Below, in pieces: positions 1-5,429 of a DNA stretch of 5,429 nt (position 1 is the first letter of the stretch; each line of letters begins with the position of its first letter). The stretch spans positions 1 to 5,429 of the forward strand of contig RFUD01000187.1 in assembly GCA_009923125.1 (NCBI GenBank), given 5' to 3'. Both the position numbers and the translations under genes were made by a program. Under the pieces are notes generated by a model. It had not been told where the DNA came from. It ran no database searches and saw only the letters and a program-made list of their open reading frames with translations. This DNA comes from Planctomycetia bacterium. Lineage in GTDB: Bacteria; Planctomycetota; Planctomycetia; Pirellulales; UBA1268.

Positions 1-417
1 CGCGGCCACGGACTCGCGTCGCTGCGGCCGCCCCTGCCCCAGCCGCACCTGCTCCCACGACTCCGGATCGGCGATCACGATCCCGGCCAGGTGTGGGCTC
101 GCGGAGAAGATGCGCACGAGCGTGCCCAGCGCCAGGGGATCACGATCGCAGAGCGCCGCGGTCGAGATCGGGCTGCGGAGCGCCGCGAAAAACCGCTCGA
201 CCGCCGCCAGCACGAGGTCGGGGTCGGCCGCCTCGGGCAGGAGCGCCGCCAGCTGTTCCGCCAGGCTTCCGAGCAGATCGAACGGCACCCCGAGCCCCGC
301 CAGCGTCGCGAAGGCGCGCTGGGCCGCCGCGGGCTCGGCGAGCCCGGCGGAGACGCCCCACGCCGCGGCGGCCTGCGGATCCTCGAGCAGCCGCTGCATC
401 AGGTCGCCGGCGGGCAC
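1..417 (-). CDS. glnE: Glutamate-ammonia-ligase adenylyltransferase (GlnE-like), N-terminal part, runs off the left edge
   Basis: GlnE enzymes add and remove AMP on a tyrosine of glutamine synthetase and so tune nitrogen assimilation in the cytoplasm. Only the first 139 residues are in the window. The supporting segment is at about residues 95-121, where LALGTLVRIFSASPHLAGIV is followed by IADPESW. This matches the conserved stretch before the first nucleotidyltransferase domain of the family (a leucine-rich LLRLFS-type motif, then a DPE). Residues 1-90 are alanine-rich and helical in appearance, without a recognisable motif. The catalytic domains lie outside the window, so activity cannot be judged. 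I chose the GTG at 417, one base after the miaB stop, because AAGG (part of AAGGTG) lies 6 bases before it. An in-frame ATG at 399 is the alternative. The gene closes the def-fmt-miaB cluster and is probably translated from the same transcript. The family call is good; the exact member is less certain. Confidence 0.72.
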   Translation of the reverse strand, partial: MPAGDLMQRLLEDPQAAAAWGVSAGLAEPAAAQRAFATLAGLGVPFDLLGSLAEQLAALLPEAADPDLVLAAVERFFAALRSPISTAALCDRDPLALGTLVRIFSASPHLAGIVIADPESWEQVRLGQGRPQRRESVAA

Positions 418-418
418 G

Positions 419-1882
419 TCACACCTTCGCCGACGGAGGCGGCGCGATCTGGTGGACGTGCACCTGATCGAGCGGCACGGCATCGGCGAGGCCGTCGGCG
501 ACGATCCCCGCGAGCGACCAGGCGCCGGCGGCGGTGATGTCGATGTCCACGAGCCGGCCCACGAGCCGCAGCGGCGCGTCGAACACCACGATGCGGTCGC
601 ACATCGTCCGGCCGGTGAGCTGGGCGGTGTCGTCGGGGCCCGGCCGGAGGTCGCGCTTCTCGTCGCGGGTCGAGAGCCCCTCGACGAGCACCTGCTGGCG
701 GGTCCCCACGAAGGGCGTGTTGCCGGCCAGGCTCGCCTCTCCCTGCGCGTCGAGCAACAGTCGGTGGCGCTCCTTCTTCCGCTCCTCGGGCACGTCGTCC
801 GGCAGCCGCTCGAACGCCTTGGTGCCCGGCCGCGGGCTGTACTTGAAGATGAAGCTGTTCTTGAAGCCGGCCTGCTTCACGAGGTCGAGCGTGGTCTGAA
901 ACTCGGCGTCGGTCTCGCCACAGAAACCGACGATGAAGTCGCTCGTGACCGCGGCGTGCGGCAGCTCCTCCCGCACCCGGGCGAGCATCTCCATGTACTC
1001 CCCGATCGTGTAGCCGCGCTTCATGCGGGCGAGCACCGCGTCGCTGCCATGCTGGGCCGGCACGTGCAGGTAGTGGCACACCTTCGGCAGGTCGCGGACG
1101 GCCGCAATCAGGTCGGGCGTCATGTCGCGCGGGTAGTTCGTCACGAACTTGATGCGGTCGAGTCCGTCCACGCCGCCGAGCCGGGCGAGCAGGTCGGAAA
1201 GCCTGTGCGTCCGACCACCGTCGGTCCACCGGTAGCTGTTGACGGTCTGGCCGATGAGCGTGATCTCGCGGCAGCCCTCGTCCACGAGCTTCCTGGCCTC
1301 GGCGAGGATCGTGTCGGGGGCCCGGGCCTGCTCGGGGCCGCGCACGTGCGGCACCACGCAGAACGCGCAGAACTTGTCGCAGCCGGTCTGCGTGCGCACG
1401 AACGCCTGGAAGGGCGTGGGCCGCATTCCCGGATCGCGGTCGGGGTCGTAGCTCTCGAAGCTGCGGGCGATCTCGTCGCGGCTCTTTCCCTTGCGGTCGA
1501 AGCTCACCTCCAGCTGCGGGCCGGCGCCGGCCTGGATCGCCGCCACGAGCCGTGGCACCTGGTGGAGTTGCCCGGGGCCGACGACCAGATCGACCCACGG
1601 GGCCCGGGTGCGTACGAGCGACTGGTCCTTCTGGGCCATGCAGCCGAGCACGCCGACGATCAGGTCGGGCCGCTGCTCCTTCTCCAACCGCACGCGGCCG
1701 AGCGCGGAATAGATCTTGTCTTCGGCATGCTGCCGCACCGAGCAGGTGTTGTAGAAGACGGCGTCGGCCTCGGCCGGGGTCGCGGCCATGCCCCAGCCCT
1801 GCCGGCGCAGCGCCGCGACCACGAGCTCGCTGTCGAGCACGTTCATCTGGCAGCCGACGGTTTCGATCCACAGCCGCTTCAT
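419..1882 (-). CDS. miaB: tRNA-2-methylthio-N6-dimethylallyladenosine synthase MiaB
   Basis: MiaB is a radical-SAM enzyme with two 4Fe-4S clusters that adds a methylthio group to i6A37 of tRNAs reading UNN codons, which stabilises codon pairing. The 487-residue protein has the three family parts in order. The N-terminal UPF0004 domain has its three cluster cysteines at C11 (ETVGCQMN), C47 (NTCSVR) and C81 (LGCMAQ). The radical-SAM domain has the CxxxCxxC motif at C168, C172 and C175 (TGCDKFCAFCVVP) and later SDFIVGFCGET. A C-terminal TRAM domain begins at about residue 392 (QQVLVEGLS, LTGRT). Length is slightly above the usual 440-480, from extra residues before the radical-SAM motif and inside TRAM, plus a tail ending in PPPSAKV. 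ATG 1882 lies 5 bases after the fmt stop. A TTG at 1891 overlapping the fmt stop would add three residues. Neither has a Shine-Dalgarno. MTTase relatives (MtaB, RimO) are less likely given the ETVGCQMN and CVVP motifs. Confidence 0.95.
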   Translation of the reverse strand: MKRLWIETVGCQMNVLDSELVVAALRRQGWGMAATPAEADAVFYNTCSVRQHAEDKIYSALGRVRLEKEQRPDLIVGVLGCMAQKDQSLVRTRAPWVDLVVGPGQLHQVPRLVAAIQAGAGPQLEVSFDRKGKSRDEIARSFESYDPDRDPGMRPTPFQAFVRTQTGCDKFCAFCVVPHVRGPEQARAPDTILAEARKLVDEGCREITLIGQTVNSYRWTDGGRTHRLSDLLARLGGVDGLDRIKFVTNYPRDMTPDLIAAVRDLPKVCHYLHVPAQHGSDAVLARMKRGYTIGEYMEMLARVREELPHAAVTSDFIVGFCGETDAEFQTTLDLVKQAGFKNSFIFKYSPRPGTKAFERLPDDVPEERKKERHRLLLDAQGEASLAGNTPFVGTRQQVLVEGLSTRDEKRDLRPGPDDTAQLTGRTMCDRIVVFDAPLRLVGRLVDIDITAAGAWSLAGIVADGLADAVPLDQVHVHQIAPPPSAKV

Positions 1883-1887
1883 GGGAT

Positions 1888-2931
1888 TCAAGGGGAGGAC
1901 TTCGGGGACCCGGATTCTATCCGGGCGGCACCAGAAAACCGCATCCCCGGCAGGATGGGAGAGCCGCGGAGGAACTCGGCCGCGGTCATCCCGCGGCGCC
2001 CCTCGGGAACCATCCGGCGGATGGCGAGCGCCGTGGCGGCGCCGCAGGCGACCACGATCCCCGCATCACCGGCGGCGAGGATCGTTCCCGGCTGTGCCCG
2101 CGTGGCCTGGTCGGCATGGTCCGTGTCCACCGCCACGTCGTCGAGGACCAGCCGCAGCGGCTCGCCGCCCGCCCGCTCCAAAAACGCCGTCGTCCGCGGC
2201 CAGGGCTCGAGGGCCCGGCGCATCCGCTCGATCCGCGGGGCGGGCCATTCCCAGTGCACGAGTCCGTCGGCCTTCGAGAGCCGCGGCGCCCGCGTGGCCT
2301 TGCCGGCGTCCTGCGGCACGCCGATCTGGAGCGGCTCGCCCGGCTTGTGGATCGCCCGCGCGGCGTCGAGCCGCTCGATCGCCTCGAGCGTCGCCCCCGC
2401 ACCCAGGTCGGCCAGGTGCGCCTCGAGAGCCGGGGCGGTGTCGCCCGGATAGATCGGCGCCGCCCGCGCCACGATCACGTTGCCCGCGTCGAGCGCCGGC
2501 GTCATGTGGATCACGCTCACGCCGGTAATCGGGTCGCCCTCCAGGATGGACCACTGGATCGGCGCCGCGCCCCGATGCCGCGGCAGGAGCGACCCGTGCA
2601 GGTTGATGCCCCCGAGCGGTGCCAGCCCGAGCACGCGCGGCGAGAGGATCTGGCCGTAGTCGCAGACCACGAACAGGTCGGGGGCCAGCCGGGCGAGCAT
2701 GTCGATCGCCTCGTCGTCATTGATGCGATCGGGCGCGAGGATCGGCACCCCCGCCGCGAGCGCCGCCTCGCGCATCGGGTTGGGCGGCGGCCGACGCCCG
2801 GCCGCCACGCGATCGGGCCGCGTCACGACCGCTTCGATGCGGTGGTGCGATTCCCGCAGGGCGCGGAACATCGGCACGGCGAACGGCCCCGTGCCCATCA
2901 CCACGAGCCGCAGCGGCTGGAGCGACGTCAT
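1888..2931 (-). CDS. fmt: Methionyl-tRNA formyltransferase
   Basis: Fmt transfers the formyl group of 10-formyltetrahydrofolate to Met on initiator tRNA, the step that defines bacterial translation initiation. The 347-residue protein opens with LRLVVMGTGPFAVPMF, the family's Rossmann start. The catalytic trio is present: N110 and H112 in INLHGSLLPRHRGAAPIQWS, and D148 in ALDAGNV. The C-terminal tRNA-binding domain starts near residue 217, with ADGLVHWEWPAPRIERMRRA and EPWPRT. It ends in the typical MTAAEFLRG...LPGMRF tail, extended by about 15 serine- and proline-containing residues. Length is slightly above the usual 310-330. The loop after the first domain reads TRPDRVAAGRRPPPNP rather than the common PDRPAGRG form. 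I chose ATG 2931, 5 bases after the def stop. A GTG at 2952 would overlap def by 16 bases and has GGAG only 2 bases upstream, too close to be a good ribosome site. Adjacency to def is a widespread pairing and supports the call. Confidence 0.95.
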   Translation of the reverse strand: MTSLQPLRLVVMGTGPFAVPMFRALRESHHRIEAVVTRPDRVAAGRRPPPNPMREAALAAGVPILAPDRINDDEAIDMLARLAPDLFVVCDYGQILSPRVLGLAPLGGINLHGSLLPRHRGAAPIQWSILEGDPITGVSVIHMTPALDAGNVIVARAAPIYPGDTAPALEAHLADLGAGATLEAIERLDAARAIHKPGEPLQIGVPQDAGKATRAPRLSKADGLVHWEWPAPRIERMRRALEPWPRTTAFLERAGGEPLRLVLDDVAVDTDHADQATRAQPGTILAAGDAGIVVACGAATALAIRRMVPEGRRGMTAAEFLRGSPILPGMRFSGAARIESGSPKSSP

Positions 2932-2936
2932 GCCCG

Positions 2937-3560
2937 TCAGGCGTTGCCGCACCGCTCCGCTTCGAGCCGGTCAAGCCGCGCCACGAGGTCGGCGGTCGGC
3001 GGCAGCTCGCCCCGCGCCTGCCGGCCGGTGAACACTTCCCGAAACGTGTCGAGCGACCGGCGGGCCTCGATCGCCGCCGCATCCGGCAGCCGGTCGGTGA
3101 ACAGCCGCCCTTCGAGGTGGTCGAACTCGTGCTGCACGACGCGGGCGAGCATCCCGTCGAGATCGGCCTCGAACGGCTCGCCTTCGAGCGACCACGCCGT
3201 GACGACGATCCGCTCCGGCCGGCGGACGTCCATCCGCAGCCCGGGGAGGCTGAGGCAACCCTCCTCCTGCACGGCGTTGCCGCGCGGCCGGCTGGTCGCG
3301 GGGTTGATGAACACGAGTTCCTCCCCCGCGTCGGGCCGGGCCTCGAGGTTGACGATGAACATCCGGTAGGGCAGGCCCACCTGGTTCGCCGCCAGGCCGA
3401 TGCCACCCGCCTGGTACATGATGTCGAACATCTGTTCGACCGCATCATGGATCGCGTCGTCGATCCGCACGAGCGGCCGAGCGCGTCGCAGGAGCGCAGG
3501 GTGGGGGAACTCGACGAGTTCGAGCCGGCCAAGATCGGAGGATTCGACGGGCGAAGTCAT
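2937..3560 (-). CDS. def: Peptide deformylase
   Basis: Def is a metal (usually Fe2+) hydrolase that removes the formyl group from nascent proteins at the ribosome exit. All three family motifs are intact in the 207-residue protein: GIGLAANQ at 53-60, EEGCLSLPG at 99-107 with metal ligand C102, and QHEFDHLEG at 143-151 with ligands H144 and H148 and catalytic E145. Core length is normal. The C-terminal 50 residues (about 158-207) are charged, helix-prone and beyond the minimal deformylase fold. I chose ATG 3560 because the alternative in-frame ATG at 3587 would add nine codons that are AT-rich and rare here (TAT, GGT, AAG, ACT), unlike the rest of the gene. No Shine-Dalgarno is visible before either start. 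It is the first gene of the minus-strand cluster, so its promoter probably serves fmt, miaB and glnE as well. Confidence 0.96.
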   Translation of the reverse strand: MTSPVESSDLGRLELVEFPHPALLRRARPLVRIDDAIHDAVEQMFDIMYQAGGIGLAANQVGLPYRMFIVNLEARPDAGEELVFINPATSRPRGNAVQEEGCLSLPGLRMDVRRPERIVVTAWSLEGEPFEADLDGMLARVVQHEFDHLEGRLFTDRLPDAAAIEARRSLDTFREVFTGRQARGELPPTADLVARLDRLEAERCGNA

Positions 3561-3585
3561 GTCGAAAGTCTTACCATATCGGGGC
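3561..3585. promoter_or_regulatory. Minimal divergent start region between def and pgpA
   Basis: These 25 bases separate the chosen start codons of def (minus) and pgpA (plus). They contain the only clearly AT-rich patch nearby, TTACCATAT at 3571-3579. On the minus strand it reads ATATGGTAA, with TATGGT about 12 bases before the def ATG. On the plus strand TACCAT is 8 bases before the pgpA ATG. Both resemble a weak -10 box, and both would give very short or no leaders. I see no convincing -35 at normal spacing on either strand; any -35 would have to sit inside the opposing gene. The promoter reading is inference from position and composition. Confidence 0.3.
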
Positions 3586-4128
3586 ATGGCGTCCTCCCTC
3601 CCGCGTCCAGAGCCGGCTGAATCGACCTCCGCCCGCACGGCGTGGCGCGACCCTGCCGTGTGGGCGGCCACCTGCGGCTGGCTCGGTCGCCTGCCGTTCG
3701 CCCCGGGGACGTTCGGGGCCGCGGCGGGCGTCGGGCTCGCGCTCGGGCTCGCCCGGTTCGGCCTCGCGCCGGCCGCGGAAGCCGCGCTCGTCGTCGGGCT
3801 CAATCTGGCCGGCATTCCGCTGTGCACCGCGGCGGCCCGCAGGCTCGGCGGCGAGAGCGACCCGGGCGCGATCGTGTACGACGAGATGGCGAGCGTGCCG
3901 CTGGGACTGCTGGCGGTGCCGGCGACCGCGCGGGACTCCCTGCCGGAGGCCCTGCCACTGCTCTTCGCCGCGTTCCTGATCCACCGCGTCTTCGACATCG
4001 CCAAGCCGTTTCCCTGCCGGCAGCTCGAGCACCTGCCGGCGGGCCTCGGTATCATGGCGGACGATTGGGGGGCGGCGGCCTGGATGGCGGTCGCCCTGAC
4101 GGCCGCCCGGTGGTGCGGCTGGCTCTGA
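3586..4128 (+). CDS. pgpA: Phosphatidylglycerophosphatase A (PgpA family)
   Basis: PgpA is an inner-membrane phosphatase that converts phosphatidylglycerol phosphate to phosphatidylglycerol, the last step of making that lipid. The 180-residue protein shows the family's signature blocks in order: GWLGRLPFAPGTFG at 31-44, GAIVYDEMASVPLG at 94-107 with the acidic DE pair, HRVFDIAKPFP at 133-143, and LGIMADDWGAAAW at 154-166 with the paired aspartates. Hydrophobic stretches that could be membrane segments lie at about 43-61, 64-83, 102-112, 122-134 and 162-178. The first 25 residues are polar and not membrane-like. I chose ATG 3586 over the in-frame ATG at 3559 because the extra codons include TTA and TAT, which are atypical here, and would overlap the def start. 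No Shine-Dalgarno is visible. PgpA next to def/fmt has no direct functional link. The family call rests on motifs and is strong; the lipid role is known from the family. Confidence 0.92.
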   Translation: MASSLPRPEPAESTSARTAWRDPAVWAATCGWLGRLPFAPGTFGAAAGVGLALGLARFGLAPAAEAALVVGLNLAGIPLCTAAARRLGGESDPGAIVYDEMASVPLGLLAVPATARDSLPEALPLLFAAFLIHRVFDIAKPFPCRQLEHLPAGLGIMADDWGAAAWMAVALTAARWCGWL

Positions 4129-4146
4129 CCGAATCCCGGTTCGCGC

Positions 4147-4785
4147 ATGCGGCTGCTCCTCGTCGATCACGGCTGCTGCGATCCTCCCGCGACCCGCGTG
4201 CACGCGTTGCGGGCGGCGATGCTGACGCCGGGCGTGGAGGTCGTGGCCTGCGGCCCCAGTTCGACGCCGGGGCTCGCCGAGCAGCCGCCAGGACTGCACG
4301 GCATCCACCTCCACGACGTCGCCGCGGCCAACACCCGCTTCCTCGCCGCGATCCGCGCCGGCACCGCCGAGGGTTTTCTGGCGGCGACCGCGAGCGTGTC
4401 GCCGAGCCTGCTCGGCCTCGCTCGGGAGGCGGCCAGGCTGGCGATCGCGGAGGCGGTGGACGTCGTCGATCCTGACGCGATCGTCGTCCTCCACGCCGGC
4501 ATCCTCGCCGATCTGGCGATCGAGACCGGCGTCCCGGTCGTGCTGCACGTCGCCGCCGCCGACCTCGACGCCGCCGCCGGATCCCCGCGGCTCACGGAAC
4601 TCGTCGCGGCGGCTCTCGGTTCGGCCGAAGCGATCGTCGCGGCGGATGGCGCCACGGCCGGGCGTCTCCGTGCCGACTGGCTCGACGCCGACGCCACGAC
4701 GGCATGCGAAATCTGGCCCGCGGTCCCCGAGTCGGCGGCCCGCTTCCTCGCCGCCTGCCGCCGTGCGCTCGATCGCCGCACGTAG
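4147..4785 (+). CDS. Hypothetical protein resembling an isolated N-terminal half of a GT4-type glycosyltransferase
   Basis: I do not recognise a characterised gene. The 212-residue protein has the pattern of the acceptor-side Rossmann domain of GT-B glycosyltransferases. It has a first strand with an early arginine helix (MRLLLVDHG, then PPATRVHALRAAM at 13-25), a GVEVVACGP strand at 29-37, a DPDAIVVLHAG strand at 108-118, GVPVVLHVAAADL at 128-140 (compare PVVxTxH), and AEAIVAADGATAGRLR at 160-175. It ends with CEIWPAVPESAARF at 187-200, in the position where family members have the IPNGVD-type linker. The donor-binding C-terminal domain is absent: the protein stops 12 residues later. There is no signal peptide or membrane segment. 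It starts 18 bases after pgpA, probably co-transcribed, without a Shine-Dalgarno. Codon use (GC-rich third positions) supports real coding. The fold call is inference from pattern; enzymatic activity is doubtful without the second domain. Confidence 0.6.
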   Translation: MRLLLVDHGCCDPPATRVHALRAAMLTPGVEVVACGPSSTPGLAEQPPGLHGIHLHDVAAANTRFLAAIRAGTAEGFLAATASVSPSLLGLAREAARLAIAEAVDVVDPDAIVVLHAGILADLAIETGVPVVLHVAAADLDAAAGSPRLTELVAAALGSAEAIVAADGATAGRLRADWLDADATTACEIWPAVPESAARFLAACRRALDRRT

Positions 4786-4786
4786 C

Positions 4787-4862
4787 GGGCGACCGTCTCG
4801 GTTGCCGTATTGTGGGGCGACCGTCTCGGTTGCCGTGTTGTGGGGCGACCGTCTCGGTTGCC
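4787..4862. repeat. 28-bp tandem palindromic repeat, 2.7 copies
   Basis: Three copies begin at 4787, 4815 and 4843 with an exact 28-base period. Copies 1 and 2 differ at one base (GTATTGTG versus GTGTTGTG at the end). Copy 3 keeps the first 20 bases and then changes. Each copy contains GGCGACCGTCTCGGTTGCC (4788-4806, 4816-4834, 4844-4862), a hairpin of 8 paired bases, one of them G-U, with a TCT loop. The array starts two bases after the stop codon of the upstream gene. It lies between convergent genes and might act as a bidirectional terminator or RNA-stability element, but no run of T follows any hairpin, so it is not a canonical intrinsic terminator. Confidence 0.9.
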
Positions 4863-4889
4863 ACTGGCAAGCCGGACGCTTGCCCCACA
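4839..4889. repeat. 51-bp palindromic element with 8-bp terminal inverted repeats
   Basis: TGTGGGGC at 4839-4846 and GCCCCACA at 4882-4889 are perfect inverted repeats. They enclose two hairpins: the third copy of the 28-bp unit (4844-4862) and a different perfect one, GGCAAGC-CGGAC-GCTTGCC, at 4866-4884. The outer repeats overlap the outer arms of both hairpins, so the region can fold either as two hairpins or as one long outer stem. The left end TGTGGGGC also starts the previous copy at 4811-4818, which suggests that the tandem units upstream are repeated left halves of this element. It resembles REP/BIME or very small MITE-like elements. No target-site duplication is evident. It ends one base before the stop codon of the minus-strand peptidase gene. 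Confidence 0.75.
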
Positions 4890-4890
4890 T

Positions 4891-5429
4891 TCACACGCCC
4901 ACGGCCAGCCGCAGGGCCACGCGGCAGGCGTTTTCGAACGCCTCCAGGTCGAGCTTCTCGTGGGTGGTGTGGATCTCCATCTGCCCGCAGCCGAGCGTGA
5001 CCGTGGGGATGCCGTTGGCCGCCATCCAGTTGGCATCGAGTCCGCCGTTCGACACCTCGAACCGCGGCGCGAGCCCGATCGCCTTCACGGCCTCCTTGGC
5101 CGCGACGACGCACGGCTCGTCGTCGTCGAGCCGGAAGGCCTCGTAATCGAGCCGGCCCTCGATCGTCACCTTACCGGTCTTGCCGTCCACGCTCTTGATC
5201 CGCTTGGCCGCCTCCTTGAACGCCGTCTCGATCGCCTTCACGATCCGGTTGCGAAACGCCGGATCATGCCCCCGGGCTTCCGCCTTGAGCGCCGCCGACT
5301 CGGCGACGACGTTCGTGGCCGAGCCGCCCTGGATCACGCCCACGTTGCTCGTGCCGCGTTTGCCCCCCTTCTCGACGAGGCCGTGCCAGCCGTCGTTCAC
5401 GAGCGAGGCGGTGCTGGATGCGCTGAAGT
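4891..5429 (-). CDS. M20-family metallopeptidase, peptidase T-like, C-terminal part; start outside the window
   Basis: M20 peptidases are cytoplasmic di-zinc enzymes; the PepT branch releases N-terminal residues from short peptides. The last 178 residues are present, reading in from the right edge (FSASSTASLVNDGWHG). The first part is the dimerisation domain: SNVGVIQGGSATNVVAESA at about 27-45, followed by KAEARGHDP, the typical strand with an arginine and HDP. The peptidase domain returns with FEVSNGGLDANWMAANGIPTVTLG at 124-147 and IHTTHEKLDLEAF at 152-164. There H153 is the expected last metal ligand. The protein ends in RVALRLAVGV. The N-terminal metal ligands lie outside the window, so completeness cannot be judged. 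A GTG at 5398-5400 is internal, since family-like sequence continues upstream of it. Substrate is not deducible; related M20 members (acetylornithine deacetylase, carboxypeptidases) are possible but the NGGLDANW stretch favours the PepT-like group. Confidence 0.85.
   Translation of the reverse strand, partial: FSASSTASLVNDGWHGLVEKGGKRGTSNVGVIQGGSATNVVAESAALKAEARGHDPAFRNRIVKAIETAFKEAAKRIKSVDGKTGKVTIEGRLDYEAFRLDDDEPCVVAAKEAVKAIGLAPRFEVSNGGLDANWMAANGIPTVTLGCGQMEIHTTHEKLDLEAFENACRVALRLAVGV

Noticed and set aside
399..1871. A 490-codon minus-strand frame parallel to miaB in another phase
   Set aside because: Same strand and nearly the same extent as miaB but with Arg/Ala/Gly-rich noise; the miaB frame has all cluster cysteines and domains.
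110..2452. A 780-codon open frame on the plus strand across miaB and fmt
   Set aside because: It is antisense to two genes with intact catalytic motifs, is low-complexity (Arg/Ala/Gly/His rich), and is explained by the scarcity of stop codons in GC-rich DNA.
2932..2952. GTG start for fmt at 2952
   Set aside because: It would overlap the end of def by 16 bases, adds residues before the normal Rossmann start, and has its GGAG only two bases upstream; ATG 2931 fits better.
1552..3369. A 605-codon plus-strand open frame opposite miaB, fmt and def
   Set aside because: Very arginine- and proline-rich without any domain pattern; a shadow of the minus-strand genes.
3559..3585. Upstream ATG for pgpA (3559) and for def (3587)
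   Set aside because: The added codons are AT-rich and include TTA, TAT, GGT and ACT, unlike the surrounding coding sequence, and the extensions would overlap the opposite gene's start.
4787..4862. CRISPR array
   Set aside because: The 28-bp copies are directly adjacent, with no variable spacers, and the third copy is partial; this is a tandem palindromic repeat.
3571..4890. Minus-strand open frames opposite pgpA and the 4147 gene
   Set aside because: pgpA has all family motifs on the plus strand, and the minus-strand frames are repetitive and run through the palindromic repeat.
4786..4890. Canonical Rho-independent terminator
   Set aside because: Strong hairpins are present but none is followed by a T run on either strand; a termination role remains possible but is not shown.

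Overview
The window looks like a piece of a high-GC (about 70% by eye) bacterial chromosome, most likely a planctomycete. The grounds are the protein style of MiaB, Def and the PepT-like peptidase, the near absence of Shine-Dalgarno sequences, and a palindromic intergenic repeat of a kind I associate with planctomycete genomes. The phylum is an inference; no search was run.

Layout. Positions 1-3560 hold four tightly packed minus-strand genes, read right to left: def (peptide deformylase), fmt (methionyl-tRNA formyltransferase), miaB (tRNA ms2i6A methylthiotransferase) and the N-terminal end of a GlnE-type glutamine synthetase adenylyltransferase that leaves the window at its left edge. Gaps between these genes are only 1 to 6 bases with the starts chosen here. 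Fmt and Def act at the two ends of the N-formylmethionine cycle: Fmt formylates initiator Met-tRNA and Def removes the formyl group from the finished peptide. MiaB modifies tRNA. GlnE belongs to nitrogen control and is the functional outlier. Divergent from def, with only 25 bp between the two start codons, is pgpA (phosphatidylglycerophosphatase A, 3586-4128). It is followed 18 bp later by a 212-residue protein (4147-4785) that resembles only the N-terminal half of a GT-B/GT4 glycosyltransferase.

The 105 bp between that gene and the next (4786-4890) is almost entirely a palindromic repeat structure. It has two full and one partial copy of a 28-bp unit, each able to form a hairpin, and the last copy forms the left half of a 51-bp element with perfect 8-bp terminal inverted repeats. 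It separates two convergent genes. The right edge (4891-5429) carries the C-terminal part of a PepT-like M20 metallopeptidase on the minus strand.

Most of the window is ordinary housekeeping. The points worth a second look are the nested palindromic repeat, the half glycosyltransferase that ends where the repeat begins, and the very short divergent promoter region. I saw no tRNA, rRNA, CRISPR array, transposase or phage gene.
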